Shown here one piece after another: positions 35,529 through 45,028 of a stretch of DNA of 64,000 nt. The notes under the pieces are model-generated. The model saw nothing but the letters and a program-made list of their open reading frames with translations, was not told the origin of the DNA and made no database searches. Origin of the DNA: QFNR01 sp043842855. Lineage in GTDB: Bacteria; Pseudomonadota; Gammaproteobacteria; Burkholderiales; Neisseriaceae. The stretch lies in the NCBI GenBank assembly GCA_043842855.1, contig JBBPJF010000002.1:186001-250000 (forward strand), written 5' to 3'. A program made the translations under genes and the position numbers. Every line of letters starts with the position of its first letter. Position 1 is the stretch's first letter.

Positions 35529-36279
35529 ACAATCGGTTAATATCTTCCCAGAGTTGTTTTTTTAGTATGGGATTACGTAGAAAACTTAAAGGGTGTTCAG
35601 TCACTAGGGTTGGTATGTTTTCTTTTTGGAGGAACTGCTGAAATATGGAGAATTCAAAGGCACGGCTAAAAAGTATAGCTCCCTTAATTGCTGGAAAGAT
35701 AACAAGGTTGTTTTGTGCCGAGGTGGCATGGTGATTGAAGGTGCTTAAGGAGTGTAGACCAATATGCTTGAATAGGTCTTTTAGCAGTCGTGCATAAGCG
35801 GGTTGACTAAGAGGTGAGACTGTTTGATTAAGATGAGAAGCTAGAAACCCTAAGAGGAAGGTTGTTTGATTCTTTTCCCCTGTCATAAATTGGCTTCTAG
35901 TTAAGAGTTCAAGTGAGCCTGTATCTGCATTTCCTAGATTAAGTTGGAGTGCTATTTTTTTCTTGTTTAGCGTTTCAGAAGTTTTTTGTTCAGGTACCTT
36001 ACTATCTATTGATGGATAATTTTTTTGTAGGGAAGACGCTGTAGTAGGGAGTAAATTTATAGAATCAGAGCGAGAAACTAGTTCTAAATGCTGAGGCATT
36101 GAGGTACTGTCATCCACAGGGACGGGGAACTCTCTCGTGTCTACATTCTTCGAACACTTATTAGAAGCGATGGGACTCGGATTCACATTATTTGTAAAGA
36201 CCACGTCCTTATCCTTCATCAACCATAAAGGTTCTAGGTTGAGTGCTTTGAGATAGACCAGCAGGTGAGCTTCTAACAT
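35512..36279 (-). CDS. UDG-fold/HolD-like protein of the tsaB-rimI operon
   Basis: A 255-residue protein overlapping the end of rimI by 7 bases. The N-terminus (YLKALNLEPLWLMKD) and the C-terminus (PTLVTEHPLSFLRNP, then KKQLWEDINRL) resemble both family-4 uracil-DNA glycosylase, which follows rimI in many Betaproteobacteria, and the DNA polymerase III psi subunit HolD, which shares that fold and lies near rimI in Gammaproteobacteria. About 100 low-complexity residues (30-130) separate the ends. Only one Cys is present in the region where family-4 enzymes place their Fe-S ligands, and no GxAPG motif is seen, so glycosylase activity is unlikely. Best reading: a diverged psi subunit or a degenerate glycosylase. 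Confidence 0.5.
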   Translation of the reverse strand: MLEAHLLVYLKALNLEPLWLMKDKDVVFTNNVNPSPIASNKCSKNVDTREFPVPVDDSTSMPQHLELVSRSDSINLLPTTASSLQKNYPSIDSKVPEQKTSETLNKKKIALQLNLGNADTGSLELLTRSQFMTGEKNQTTFLLGFLASHLNQTVSPLSQPAYARLLKDLFKHIGLHSLSTFNHHATSAQNNLVIFPAIKGAILFSRAFEFSIFQQFLQKENIPTLVTEHPLSFLRNPILKKQLWEDINRLFNALD

Positions 36280-36710
36280 TTTTTTTCCAAAACTAAAGCA
36301 TCTTCGGTTGGAGAACTATAATAAGTTTTTCTAACCCCCAGCATGGAGAAGCCGTTTTTTTTATAAAAACTTTGGGCCACAGAATTGGATGCTCTAACTT
36401 CTAGTAATATTCTATCCAATCCTATATGGCGATTATAGTCTACCAGTGTTTTAATCAACCTAGTTGCCAGAGAGTTTCGTTGATGCGCTGGAGCGGTAGC
36501 AAGCAGTAGAATTTCTGAATGCGTAACTTGGTTAGAAAACAATAAAAAGGAAGTGGGATATTGTGACTGCAGGTGAACAAAGCCCAGGTGATGTCTAAGA
36601 CTGTATTTTAAAGCTTCTATCCCCCATGGATGTGGATTAGTGGCCACATCAATAGCTCTGATTTTTTCAAGATCTTCAGGACATATAGCTCTAACGATTC
36701 CATGAGCCAT
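36273..36710 (-). CDS. rimI: Ribosomal protein S18 N-acetyltransferase, RimI family
   Basis: A 145-residue GNAT acetyltransferase. The acetyl-CoA pyrophosphate loop appears as APAHQRNSLATRLI (family Q/RxxGxG/A; Gly is replaced by Asn/Ser here) and the C-terminal motif as LEVRASNSVAQSFYKKNGF, diagnostic for RimI. In E. coli RimI acetylates the N-terminal Ala of ribosomal protein S18. Its start overlaps the end of tsaB by 20 bases, as is common for this pair. The changed pyrophosphate loop is a departure worth noting. Confidence 0.88.
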   Translation of the reverse strand: MAHGIVRAICPEDLEKIRAIDVATNPHPWGIEALKYSLRHHLGFVHLQSQYPTSFLLFSNQVTHSEILLLATAPAHQRNSLATRLIKTLVDYNRHIGLDRILLEVRASNSVAQSFYKKNGFSMLGVRKTYYSSPTEDALVLEKKC

Positions 36711-37386
36711 TAAGCTCTTGCTCCTTTTGTGTTAATGCAACTTTTTCCCTAACGTAAAGTAGGAAAGCCTCCTTTGCATTGAGCTTGGGATAATTAAGCA
36801 TATCAACTAAATCAAACAACAGGTTAGCTTTAGGAGAGCAGATTTCTAATCCAGGTAGAGAGGTTGCTAAAGCTATAGAAGGGCTAACCAGCAAAGGGGG
36901 GGGCTCTTGTTCTAGCAAAGAGGAAAAATCAGAAGACTTAAGAGAGTAAAGTGTTTCCTGTTGAAGTTTTTTGAAAGGCTTTTTTTGATAGGAAGCAGAG
37001 AAAACTTCATCCATTCTGGCATCAAGTAGTGCAATAATAATTCGGTTCAAACATTCACTCTCGCTAGAATAGGCTATATAGTCTAAGGTAGGTACTGGGA
37101 TTAGGGGGATGTTATGGGCAAGTGCAATCCCTTTTAAAACTGAAAGTCCAATACGCAAACCAGTGAAAGAGCCAGGACCTGCTATATAGATAATAGATCT
37201 GAGCTTATCCAGCTTGATAGCGGCTTCTTCAAGCACATGAGCAATGAAAGGAATGAGCTTTTCTGAGTGTTGATTGGTGGTTATTTCTTGATAACTAAAA
37301 AGCTGCCCCTCCGTCTGCAAAGCAACGGAAAGATAATTCCCGCTGGTATCAACAGCTAATCGCGGGTATAGGATATCCGATAACAT
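36691..37386 (-). CDS. tsaB: tRNA t6A synthesis subunit TsaB
   Basis: A 231-residue ASKHA-fold protein. LAVDTSGNYLSVAL near the N-terminus and YIAGPGSFTGLRIGLSVLKGIALA (about residues 68-91) are hallmark motifs. TsaB scaffolds TsaD and TsaE, which add threonylcarbamoyl to A37 of tRNAs reading ANN codons; it lacks catalytic metal ligands itself. First gene of a three-gene minus-strand operon with rimI and the UDG/psi-like gene, joined by overlaps. Confidence 0.93.
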   Translation of the reverse strand: MLSDILYPRLAVDTSGNYLSVALQTEGQLFSYQEITTNQHSEKLIPFIAHVLEEAAIKLDKLRSIIYIAGPGSFTGLRIGLSVLKGIALAHNIPLIPVPTLDYIAYSSESECLNRIIIALLDARMDEVFSASYQKKPFKKLQQETLYSLKSSDFSSLLEQEPPPLLVSPSIALATSLPGLEICSPKANLLFDLVDMLNYPKLNAKEAFLLYVREKVALTQKEQELNGSWNR

Positions 37387-38608
37387 CAGTGATATATAAA
37401 CACAGTAAGAAGGTCATTGTAACATTTCTAAGCTTATAAGAAATTACTTTGGTACCGAGCTAATAGGTTTTTGATTGGCAGGTTTTGAGACCTTGGAGCT
37501 TGGAGTAGCAGTGGCCATTGTATGGGGAATTTAGTCTATTACTGTACTCAAACCTAAATTGATTATTTAGACCGGTGGGCCCATAATGAGATTGGGCATG
37601 GTTTTAGAGAAAAGAAATTAAGTTTTGTCAATGAAAGGAAAAAATTATTCCTTATCTACTTGCGTGCTGTAGACAGGGCTGTAGGTTGAAATCTGTAGAG
37701 GTATAATATTCTTTGCCAGTGCTGCACTATTTAATAATACTGATAAGACTTCTGCGCGGGCGAACTGATATTAGCTACAACTTTCTTTTTTTTGCTTACG
37801 GATTATAAAATTTAATTTATGGAGGGATAGTATTTGTATGATCTATAAACAGTTGAATACTAACTTTTCTGGTGTATGAATATCAAGTTAGAGAGAACAC
37901 AAGGAGATTTCAAAATTATTCCTTGGAGATTGTAGTCCACTAGGTGTACAGCAGGAAAAACATAATTTAAAGGTAGAGTAGGCCTCAGCCTGTACAGCAG
38001 ATTAATAACGTCCACGGCAGGTTCTTTCTCTTTCTGATAAGAGTACTGCATTAGAAAAATTTGCCCCCAAAGAGTAGAGAATATCAATTAGAAAAGAACT
38101 GAATCAGTGGCTTGAGATGTTACTCTTCAAATCTCTTTGAACATGGGCAGAGGTTATACCGTTAATTCGAGATTTAATATTATTTTTCTTTTTATTGAAG
38201 GTAGCTTTAGACCCTGAATGGAATTTGATCTGGGCTAAGGCGGTTATTTTTCTAGTTATTCATGCTGGTATCCTAGTATTGTTACTAGCAGTCATAGATG
38301 CTGAGTTAGCGGGAATAAGTTGTAGCAAGATACGGGGATAGTCTACTGTTTTTTATCTTCCGTAATTGTATGCAAAGAGAGGATACTTTTTAGAAAAAAT
38401 CCTAAGGGGTAACTAGGCTCAGTGACGATGAGAAGTCTAGTCGCAGGTACACTAGTTTTCTCCAATTTCAATTGTAATCAGATAACGAGAATCTGGAATT
38501 TAATTTAGTTAAGCTAAAGCAATCGCTTGCAGCTCTAAGGTTGGCTAGTCTTAGTTTTTAAAGTATGAGACAATGTCTGCGTTTAAATTCACAGGGTGGG
38601 TGTAAGCT
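37387..38608. other. Long gene-poor region upstream of rppH
   Basis: About 1.2 kb without a supported gene. A start-less plus frame at 38141-38341 (66 residues) contains two hydrophobic stretches, DLILFFFLLKVALD and AVIFLVIHAGILVLLLAV, reminiscent of small two-helix membrane proteins; it may be a remnant. A 75-codon minus frame at 37860-38087 has no protein-like features. The rppH promoter should lie at the right end but was not identified. Confidence 0.35.
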
Positions 38609-39124
38609 GTGTTGGATCAAGAAGGCTATAGGCCCAATGTAGGGATTGTAATAGTCAATAGGCATTGTCATGTTTTCTGGGGTAAACGGGTTAGGCAATT
38701 TGCTTGGCAGTTTCCACAAGGAGGAATTAATGACGGGGAAAGTCTTTCTGAGGCTATGTATAGAGAGCTTATGGAAGAGGTAGGTTTAGGTCCACAGCAG
38801 GTGGAGGTACTTGCCCAGACCAAAGACTGGATTTATTACGATGTCCCTAGTAAGTGGTTAAAGAAAGAGGCAGGGGAGACCTATCGCGGCCAGAAGCAGA
38901 TTTGGTTTTTACTGCGTTTTGTTGGTAGAGATAGCGACATTAACCTAAGAGCCAGTAGCAAGCCCGAATTCGATGGGTGGCGCTGGAGTCTTTATTGGGA
39001 GACTTTGAGCGGGATTATTGAATTCAAACGGAAGGTTTACCAGCAAGTTTTGCTTCAGTTTGCTCCTGTGTTGGGCCTGGCGGTTGATTGTGAAGTTCAG
39101 GGAAAACAAATAGATAGGCAATGA
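38609..39124 (+). CDS. rppH: RNA pyrophosphohydrolase
   Basis: A 171-residue Nudix enzyme that removes pyrophosphate from 5' ends of mRNA, opening them to RNase E decay. LDQEGYRPNVGIVIVN and WQFPQGGINDGESLSEAM are RppH hallmarks, with the Nudix box at about residues 39-61 (RELMEEVGL). The start codon is GTG (38609) after an AGGGTGGG stretch; the alternative TTG at 38612 would give one residue less. Its stop overlaps the parE start (ATGA). Confidence 0.93.
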   Translation: MLDQEGYRPNVGIVIVNRHCHVFWGKRVRQFAWQFPQGGINDGESLSEAMYRELMEEVGLGPQQVEVLAQTKDWIYYDVPSKWLKKEAGETYRGQKQIWFLLRFVGRDSDINLRASSKPEFDGWRWSLYWETLSGIIEFKRKVYQQVLLQFAPVLGLAVDCEVQGKQIDRQ

Positions 39125-41106
39125 ATAGGCATAATCAAGTTAAAGGTTCGGCTTACAATGAATCAAGTATCACCATACTCAGGGGACTTGATCCGATCAA
39201 GCAGCGGCCGGGAATGTATACACGTACAGAGGACCCTACGCACATTGCTGAGGAGGTGATTGATAACGCTGTAGATGAGGCTTTGGCAGGGTTCGCTAGC
39301 ATTATTAAGGTCACAGTTTTTCCTGATTTATCTCTTCAAGTAGAGGACAATGGACGTGGTATTCCGGTTGGAATACATCCTGAAGAGCAGTTGAGCGTAG
39401 TAGAGTTGGTGTTCACTCGTTTACACGCTGGAGGTAAGTTTAGTAAGAAAGAAGGAGCTGCATACACCTTTTCAGGAGGGCTCCATGGGGTTGGAGTGAG
39501 TGTGACCAATGCTCTATCTAGTAGAATGGAAGTGACTATTAAACGAGACGGTGGTGTCTGGCGTATAGTCTTTGAAGCAGGTAATGTAGTTGAGGGACTA
39601 AAAAATATTGATAGTTGTCAACTTCAGGATACTGGTACGATTATAAGGCTTTGGCCGGATCCGCAGTATTTCGAATCGCCTTACTATGCTTTAGCGAAAC
39701 TTCGAAACGCCCTAAAGGCAAAAGCGGTGTTGTTATCTGGCTTGCAGATCAGTTTAATCATACATACCGACAAAGGGAAGGTAGAAAATGACCACTGGTG
39801 TTATTCCAATGGCGTCAAAGGGTATTTAGAGGGTCTACTAGCAAGGATAGCTTTGTTGCATCCAGTTTCTTTTTTTGAGCGCTATCTAACCGAATCAACA
39901 GAGGATTTTCTCGAAGGTGAAGGAGCTGCAGTAGCCTTGGCTTGGAGTGAAGAAGGCGAGATCATTAGGGAAAGTTATGTCAATCTCATTGCTACACCGT
40001 CAGCAGGGACGCATGAAATTGGCCTCAAGCAAGTAGTTTTTAATGCAGTAGATAAGTTTATTCAGTTACATCATCTTTTACCTAGAGGCGTGAAACTACA
40101 GAGTGAAGATGTTTTTTCTCGATTGTCTTATGTGCTATCTGTGCGAATGCTAGAACCCCAATTTCAGGGCCAAACTAAGGAGAAACTAAGTAGTCGTCAT
40201 GCTACTCGATTAGTGGTACTTGTCTTACAAGATACACTTGATCTATGGTTGAATCAAAACATAGAACTAGGGAAAAAGATAGCTGACTTATCGATACGGC
40301 AAGCACGAAAGCGTATGCTTTCCTCAAAAAAAATTGAAAGGAAAAAGGGTTCTGGATTGGCAGTACTCCCTGGTAAATTGACTGAGTGTGAGAGTGAGGA
40401 TATTCGTGAAAACGAGCTATTTTTGGTAGAAGGCGAATCAGCTGGTGGGTCAGCCAAGTTGGCGCGTAATAAGTATAATCAGGCACTTTTGCCACTTAGG
40501 GGCAAGGTATTGAATAGCTTTGAAGTTTCTAAGGATAAATTGTTAGGTAACAGTGAAATTCATGATATTGCAGTAGCAATTGGCGTGGAACCACATACAG
40601 CAACAGAAGAGGTTAATTTAAATACCCTGCGCTATGGGAAGATTGCAATCCTGTCTGATGCAGATGTAGATGGTGCGCATATACAGGTACTATTATTAAC
40701 GTTATTTTATAGACATTTTCCTAAGCTTATAGAGTCAGGTCATATTTTTGTAGCTCAACCACCACTTTTTAGAATAGACGTGAGTGCAAGGGGCAAAAGA
40801 CCTTCACGAAAATATTATGCTTTAGATGAAGAAGAACTACATTCAGTTATAAGTCATTTAAAGAAAGAAGGCGTGGGTGAAGGGGCCTACTCTGTTAGTC
40901 GATTTAAAGGGTTAGGGGAGATGCAACCTCAGCAATTAAGAGATACCACCATGGATCCAGATAGTCGACGTTTGCTGCAGGTTAAATTGCAAGGAGATGC
41001 TCAGACTACACAGGAAAAATTACTGCTACTAATGGGAAAGGGTGAAGCAGCTTCGAGACGTGAGTGGATTGAAAGCAATGGCAACAAAGTGGAAGTGGAT
41101 ATTTAG
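39121..41106 (+). CDS. parE: DNA topoisomerase IV subunit B
   Basis: A 661-residue type IIA topoisomerase ATPase subunit. GHKL motifs EVIDNAVDEALAG, DNGRGIPVG and GGLHGVGVSVTNALS are followed by the transducer domain and the TOPRIM domain with EGESAGGSAK and DADVDGAHI. The C-terminal GLGEMQPQQLRDTTMDP is typical of ParE; the absence of the long GyrB insert separates it from GyrB of E. coli. With ParC (not in the window) it unlinks daughter chromosomes. The ATG overlaps the rppH stop by four bases. It ends exactly next to the convergent pyrI stop. Confidence 0.95.
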   Translation: MNRHNQVKGSAYNESSITILRGLDPIKQRPGMYTRTEDPTHIAEEVIDNAVDEALAGFASIIKVTVFPDLSLQVEDNGRGIPVGIHPEEQLSVVELVFTRLHAGGKFSKKEGAAYTFSGGLHGVGVSVTNALSSRMEVTIKRDGGVWRIVFEAGNVVEGLKNIDSCQLQDTGTIIRLWPDPQYFESPYYALAKLRNALKAKAVLLSGLQISLIIHTDKGKVENDHWCYSNGVKGYLEGLLARIALLHPVSFFERYLTESTEDFLEGEGAAVALAWSEEGEIIRESYVNLIATPSAGTHEIGLKQVVFNAVDKFIQLHHLLPRGVKLQSEDVFSRLSYVLSVRMLEPQFQGQTKEKLSSRHATRLVVLVLQDTLDLWLNQNIELGKKIADLSIRQARKRMLSSKKIERKKGSGLAVLPGKLTECESEDIRENELFLVEGESAGGSAKLARNKYNQALLPLRGKVLNSFEVSKDKLLGNSEIHDIAVAIGVEPHTATEEVNLNTLRYGKIAILSDADVDGAHIQVLLLTLFYRHFPKLIESGHIFVAQPPLFRIDVSARGKRPSRKYYALDEEELHSVISHLKKEGVGEGAYSVSRFKGLGEMQPQQLRDTTMDPDSRRLLQVKLQGDAQTTQEKLLLLMGKGEAASRREWIESNGNKVEVDI

Positions 41107-41565
41107 CTAGTGCCTGTGAAAACCATCAAAGGGATAGGTTTTTTCACAATACCGACACTTTAGTTTGGGTTTGTTGCATCGGTGGCACACGTAGAAGTGA
41201 CTTTTGACGGGCTCGCCATGGCTGGCGCAATTCTGGTTGGGACAGTTAAAAATACCGATAACTTCATCAGGGTAGCTTGGTGTGATTTTTTTTACTACTT
41301 CAAAGTCCCTGATAATATTAACAGTGGCTTGGGGAGCAAAAAAAGCTAGCTGCTGTATGTTCTCTTCACTAAAAAAAACATTTTCCAATTTGATTAAGTC
41401 CTTATGACTGTGCGTATGACTGCTGAGATTAAAGCCGACAGTAACGCAGTTCTTCAGTTGGTCCAAAGCAAAGTAATGAAGAATATTGAGTCCTTCTCCC
41501 ACAGGGATATGGTCAATGACGGTGCCATTTTCGATGGCTTTAACGCTGAGTGTTTGCCCCTTCAT
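41107..41565 (-). CDS. pyrI: Aspartate carbamoyltransferase regulatory subunit
   Basis: A 152-residue regulatory chain. The N-terminal nucleotide-binding domain (IENGTVIDHIPVGEGLNIL) binds CTP/ATP in E. coli, and the C-terminal domain has the zinc ligands Cys108, Cys113, Cys137 and Cys140, at positions matching E. coli 109/114/138/141. An additional CHRC pair at 127-130 is present. Zinc holds regulatory to catalytic chains in the c6r6 holoenzyme. It overlaps the pyrB end by four bases, giving a pyrBI operon. Confidence 0.95.
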   Translation of the reverse strand: MKGQTLSVKAIENGTVIDHIPVGEGLNILHYFALDQLKNCVTVGFNLSSHTHSHKDLIKLENVFFSEENIQQLAFFAPQATVNIIRDFEVVKKITPSYPDEVIGIFNCPNQNCASHGEPVKSHFYVCHRCNKPKLKCRYCEKTYPFDGFHRH

Positions 41566-42560
41566 CTATGCTGGCTTTCTATTTTGGTTGAAGGAAGAGT
41601 AGGGTTTAGTAGTAGGGAAAGCACAGCTTGCCGCGCATAGACACCATTTTCTGCTTGTTGGAAATAATAAGCATAGGTAGTAGAATCAACCGAGAACTCA
41701 ATTTCGTCTACACGTGGTAGTGGGTGCAGGATCCTTAGGTTTGATTTTGCATTATGTAATAAATTCTCCGTTAAAATATAGCGGTTTTTAATTTTAAAAA
41801 ACTCTTGCTCGTCAAAGCGTTCTTTTTGAATACGGGTCATATACAAAATATCCACTTCACTAATAATATCCTCTAGCCTTTTCACCACTTGGTAAGGAGT
41901 AGAAGTTTGACATAATTCATCACAGATATAATCTGGCATGGCTAACTCAGGTGGCGAAAGGAAATAAAAATTGCAATGGAAGAGTTTGAGTGCCTGAATT
42001 AACGAATGGACAGTTCGTCCATATTTTAAGTCACCTACCAGAGCAACCTTAAGTCCTGATAGGCGATTTTGAGTAGCTTGTATGGAGATGAGGTCTAAAA
42101 GGGTTTGCGAAGGATGTTGATTACTGCCATCCCCAGCATTAATTACAGGACACTGGGCAAATTCTGCGGCAATTCTAGCTGCACCTTCTTTAGGATGGCG
42201 TATAACAATCGCATCAGCATAGGAGTGAATGATCCTAACCGTATCAGCTAAGGTTTCGCCCTTGGTAGCACTGGTGTTATTACCATCAGAAAAACCAATA
42301 ACTCTTCCTCCTAAGTTCTGTACTGCTGTATCAAAAGAAAGCCTTGTTCGGGTAGATGGCTCAAAAAAACACAGCGCAATGAGCTTGTTATGCAGTAGAT
42401 CAGGGTTGGGATACTCTTTCAGCTTTAAACCAGTTGCTACAAGTAGTTCAAGCTCCTTTCTAGTTAAATCGGGAATAGAAATAAAATCCCTACCATAGAG
42501 GGGATTAACAGGCTCTGCATCATGAGGGCTAGTCTGACTAGTTTGTTGAGTATGCACCAC
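41562..42560 (-). CDS. pyrB: Aspartate carbamoyltransferase catalytic subunit
   Basis: A 332-residue enzyme making N-carbamoyl-aspartate, the committed step of pyrimidine synthesis. Carbamoyl-phosphate residues are in FEPSTRTRLSF (69-73), with the HPKEGAA loop, GDGSNQHPSQTLLD and LHPLPRVDEI. An N-terminal extension of about 20 residues precedes the domain relative to E. coli PyrB (about 310); an alternative start is not obvious. Followed by pyrI with a four-base overlap, so it forms an allosteric class B enzyme. I saw no attenuator upstream. Confidence 0.96.
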   Translation of the reverse strand: MVHTQQTSQTSPHDAEPVNPLYGRDFISIPDLTRKELELLVATGLKLKEYPNPDLLHNKLIALCFFEPSTRTRLSFDTAVQNLGGRVIGFSDGNNTSATKGETLADTVRIIHSYADAIVIRHPKEGAARIAAEFAQCPVINAGDGSNQHPSQTLLDLISIQATQNRLSGLKVALVGDLKYGRTVHSLIQALKLFHCNFYFLSPPELAMPDYICDELCQTSTPYQVVKRLEDIISEVDILYMTRIQKERFDEQEFFKIKNRYILTENLLHNAKSNLRILHPLPRVDEIEFSVDSTTYAYYFQQAENGVYARQAVLSLLLNPTLPSTKIESQHR

Positions 42561-42628
42561 ACAATTCTCCGTTTACTAACGAGAATGCATCCAAAGATGA
42601 AAGGTTAAAAACCAAAATATTCCAAGTT

Positions 42629-45028
42629 TTAATCGGAACCCTTATGGTTTAGTTCTTTTGCTAAGTAAAGCCAGGTTTCCATTACAGTGTCAGGATTTAA
42701 GGATAATGTTTCAATCCCATGCTGTACGAGCCACTTAGCTATATCCTTGTAATCAGAGGGGGCTTGCCCACAAATACCCACATACTTATTCAACTTTCTA
42801 CAAGCATTAATAGCTAAGGCAAACATAGTTTTAACTGCAGGATCTCTTTCACTAAAAGCTTTAGCCAAATCGCCGCCACCATCTCTATCAACCCCCAGGG
42901 TTAGCTGGGCCATATCATTGGAACCAATAGAGAAACCATCAAAGTAACATAAGAACTGCTCAGCCAAAATAGCGTTGGAAGGTACTTCACACATCATAAT
43001 GAGCCTCAGTCCATCTTTACCGCGTTCTAAACCATTCTCTTTAAGTATACCAACCACTTTTTCTGCTTCGTGTAACGTCCTTACGAAAGGCACCATAATT
43101 TCTACATTGCTAAAGCCCATTTCATTACGAACTTGCTTCAGTGCCTGACATTCCAGATTAAAGCATTCACGAAATGCCTCAGAGATGTAACGTGAAGCTC
43201 CCCTAAAACCAAGCATGGGATTTTCCTCAACGGGCTCGTAGAGGTTACCTCCAATCAGGTTCGCATACTCATTGGATTTGAAATCAGATAGCCTAACAAT
43301 AACCTTTTTGGGATAAACAGAGGCAGCAATAGTTGCAATACCCTCGGCAATTTTTTCTACATAGAAATTAATAGGGGAGGCATAGCCAGAAGTTTTTTCG
43401 TCAATGACAGATTTCAGTTCAGGAGTTAGGTCTTTATAATTTAGTAAAGCTTTAGGATGAATACCAATTTGACGATTGATGATAAATTCCATACGTGCAA
43501 GTCCAATACCCTCGTTAGGTAGACTAGCAAACTTAAAAGCTAATTCAGGATGTCCTACATTCATCATAATTTTAACTGGAGAGGGGGGAATGCTATCGAG
43601 CTTTACTTCTTTGGTTTCTATCTCCAGTAGGCCATCATAAATTTTACCCAAATCACCCTCAGCGCAAGAAACAGTAATGGGCTGACTATCTTGAATGTTC
43701 TCAGTCGCATTCCCGCAACCGACTACTGCAGGAATACCTAGTTCGCGAGCGATAATAGCTGCATGGCAGGTGCGCCCTCCACGATTAGTTACGATAGCAG
43801 AGGCTCTTTTCATCACAGGTTCCCAGTCAGGATCTGTCATGTCCGTAATCAGCACTTCTCCCACTTGAAGAGAATCCATCTTAGCAATATCAGTAATAAT
43901 TCTAGCTTGACCTTGACCAATTTTTTGACCTACTGCGCGTCCAGAACATAAGAGCCTAGATGTGCCCTTAAGTGCGTAATTCTTTAAGCTATCTGTCTTG
44001 CTTTCTTGAGATTTAACAGTTTCTGGCCTAGCCTGTAGAATATAAAGTTTATTATCAATACCATCTCTAGCCCATTCAATATCCATAGGTCGGCCATAGT
44101 GAGCTTCAATAATCAGGGCATACTGAGCTAATTCAGTAATTTCTTCGGGAGAAATAGAAAATTGCTTACGCTCTTCTTCTGCAACCTCTACAACCTTCAC
44201 TGAATGTCCCGCCTCGGCTTTTTCGGCAAAGACCATTTTAACCGCCTTTTGCCCAAGAACCTTTTTGATAATAGCTTGCTTGCCGGCCTTTAGCATAGCT
44301 TTATGTACATAAAATTCATCAGGGTTCACCGCCCCTTGTACAACAGTTTCCCCTAAGCCATAGGATGATGTGATAAAGACTACCTCTTCGAATCCAGACT
44401 CTGTATCCAAGGTAAACATAACCCCTGAAGCAGCTTGGTCTGACCGCACCATTCTTTGAATGCCCGCAGAAAGAGCAATTGCTGTATTCTGGAATCCTTT
44501 GTGCAAACGGTAGGAAATAGCTCTATCATTGTAAAGTGAAGCGAATACCTGTTTGATAGCAGCTTTTACATGTTCTAGACCCTGGATATTGAGAAAAGTC
44601 TCTTGTTGCCCTGCAAAGGAAGCATCCGGTAGATCTTCTGCTGTAGCAGAAGATCGTACTGCAACAGAGATTTGCTCGCTTCCTGCTTGTTGACAGAGTA
44701 ACTCCCAAGCTTGATCCAGAGCTTCTTCTAGATCTGTGGGGAATTCACCTTCGATAATCCATTGCCGGATTTGTTGTCCAGCCCTACTCAACTCTTCTAC
44801 TTTATCAACCTCTAATTGTTCTAAAGTTGTAAAAATCTTCTGGTCAAGTTGATTGTGAAGTAAAAAACGATGAAAGGCATCTGCTGTAGTAGCAAAGCCC
44901 CCTGGGACTCTAACGCCTTTTTCGCTCAATTGACTGATCATCTCGCCGATAGAGGCATTTTTGCCGCCTACTTTGTCAATATCCTTCAAACGTAACTTAT
45001 CTAGCCAGATGATATTTTCTGTTGCCAT
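42629..45028 (-). CDS. ppsA: Phosphoenolpyruvate synthase
   Basis: A 799-residue enzyme converting pyruvate and ATP to PEP, AMP and phosphate, needed for gluconeogenesis. Order: N-terminal ATP-grasp domain (KVGGKNASIGEM, VAVRSSATAEDLPDASFAGQ), swivelling domain with the catalytic His in GGRTCHAAIIAREL, and C-terminal PEP/pyruvate barrel ending in GICGQAPSD and GIETLSLNPD. Length matches E. coli PpsA (792). It is regulated by PpsR, which is encoded 5 kb away at 49.4 kb rather than next door. Its presence indicates growth on C3/C4 carbon sources. Confidence 0.96.
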   Translation of the reverse strand: MATENIIWLDKLRLKDIDKVGGKNASIGEMISQLSEKGVRVPGGFATTADAFHRFLLHNQLDQKIFTTLEQLEVDKVEELSRAGQQIRQWIIEGEFPTDLEEALDQAWELLCQQAGSEQISVAVRSSATAEDLPDASFAGQQETFLNIQGLEHVKAAIKQVFASLYNDRAISYRLHKGFQNTAIALSAGIQRMVRSDQAASGVMFTLDTESGFEEVVFITSSYGLGETVVQGAVNPDEFYVHKAMLKAGKQAIIKKVLGQKAVKMVFAEKAEAGHSVKVVEVAEEERKQFSISPEEITELAQYALIIEAHYGRPMDIEWARDGIDNKLYILQARPETVKSQESKTDSLKNYALKGTSRLLCSGRAVGQKIGQGQARIITDIAKMDSLQVGEVLITDMTDPDWEPVMKRASAIVTNRGGRTCHAAIIARELGIPAVVGCGNATENIQDSQPITVSCAEGDLGKIYDGLLEIETKEVKLDSIPPSPVKIMMNVGHPELAFKFASLPNEGIGLARMEFIINRQIGIHPKALLNYKDLTPELKSVIDEKTSGYASPINFYVEKIAEGIATIAASVYPKKVIVRLSDFKSNEYANLIGGNLYEPVEENPMLGFRGASRYISEAFRECFNLECQALKQVRNEMGFSNVEIMVPFVRTLHEAEKVVGILKENGLERGKDGLRLIMMCEVPSNAILAEQFLCYFDGFSIGSNDMAQLTLGVDRDGGGDLAKAFSERDPAVKTMFALAINACRKLNKYVGICGQAPSDYKDIAKWLVQHGIETLSLNPDTVMETWLYLAKELNHKGSD

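Noticed and set aside
37860..38087. 75-codon minus-strand frame
   Set aside because: No start context and no protein-like features beyond chance in an A+T-rich gap.
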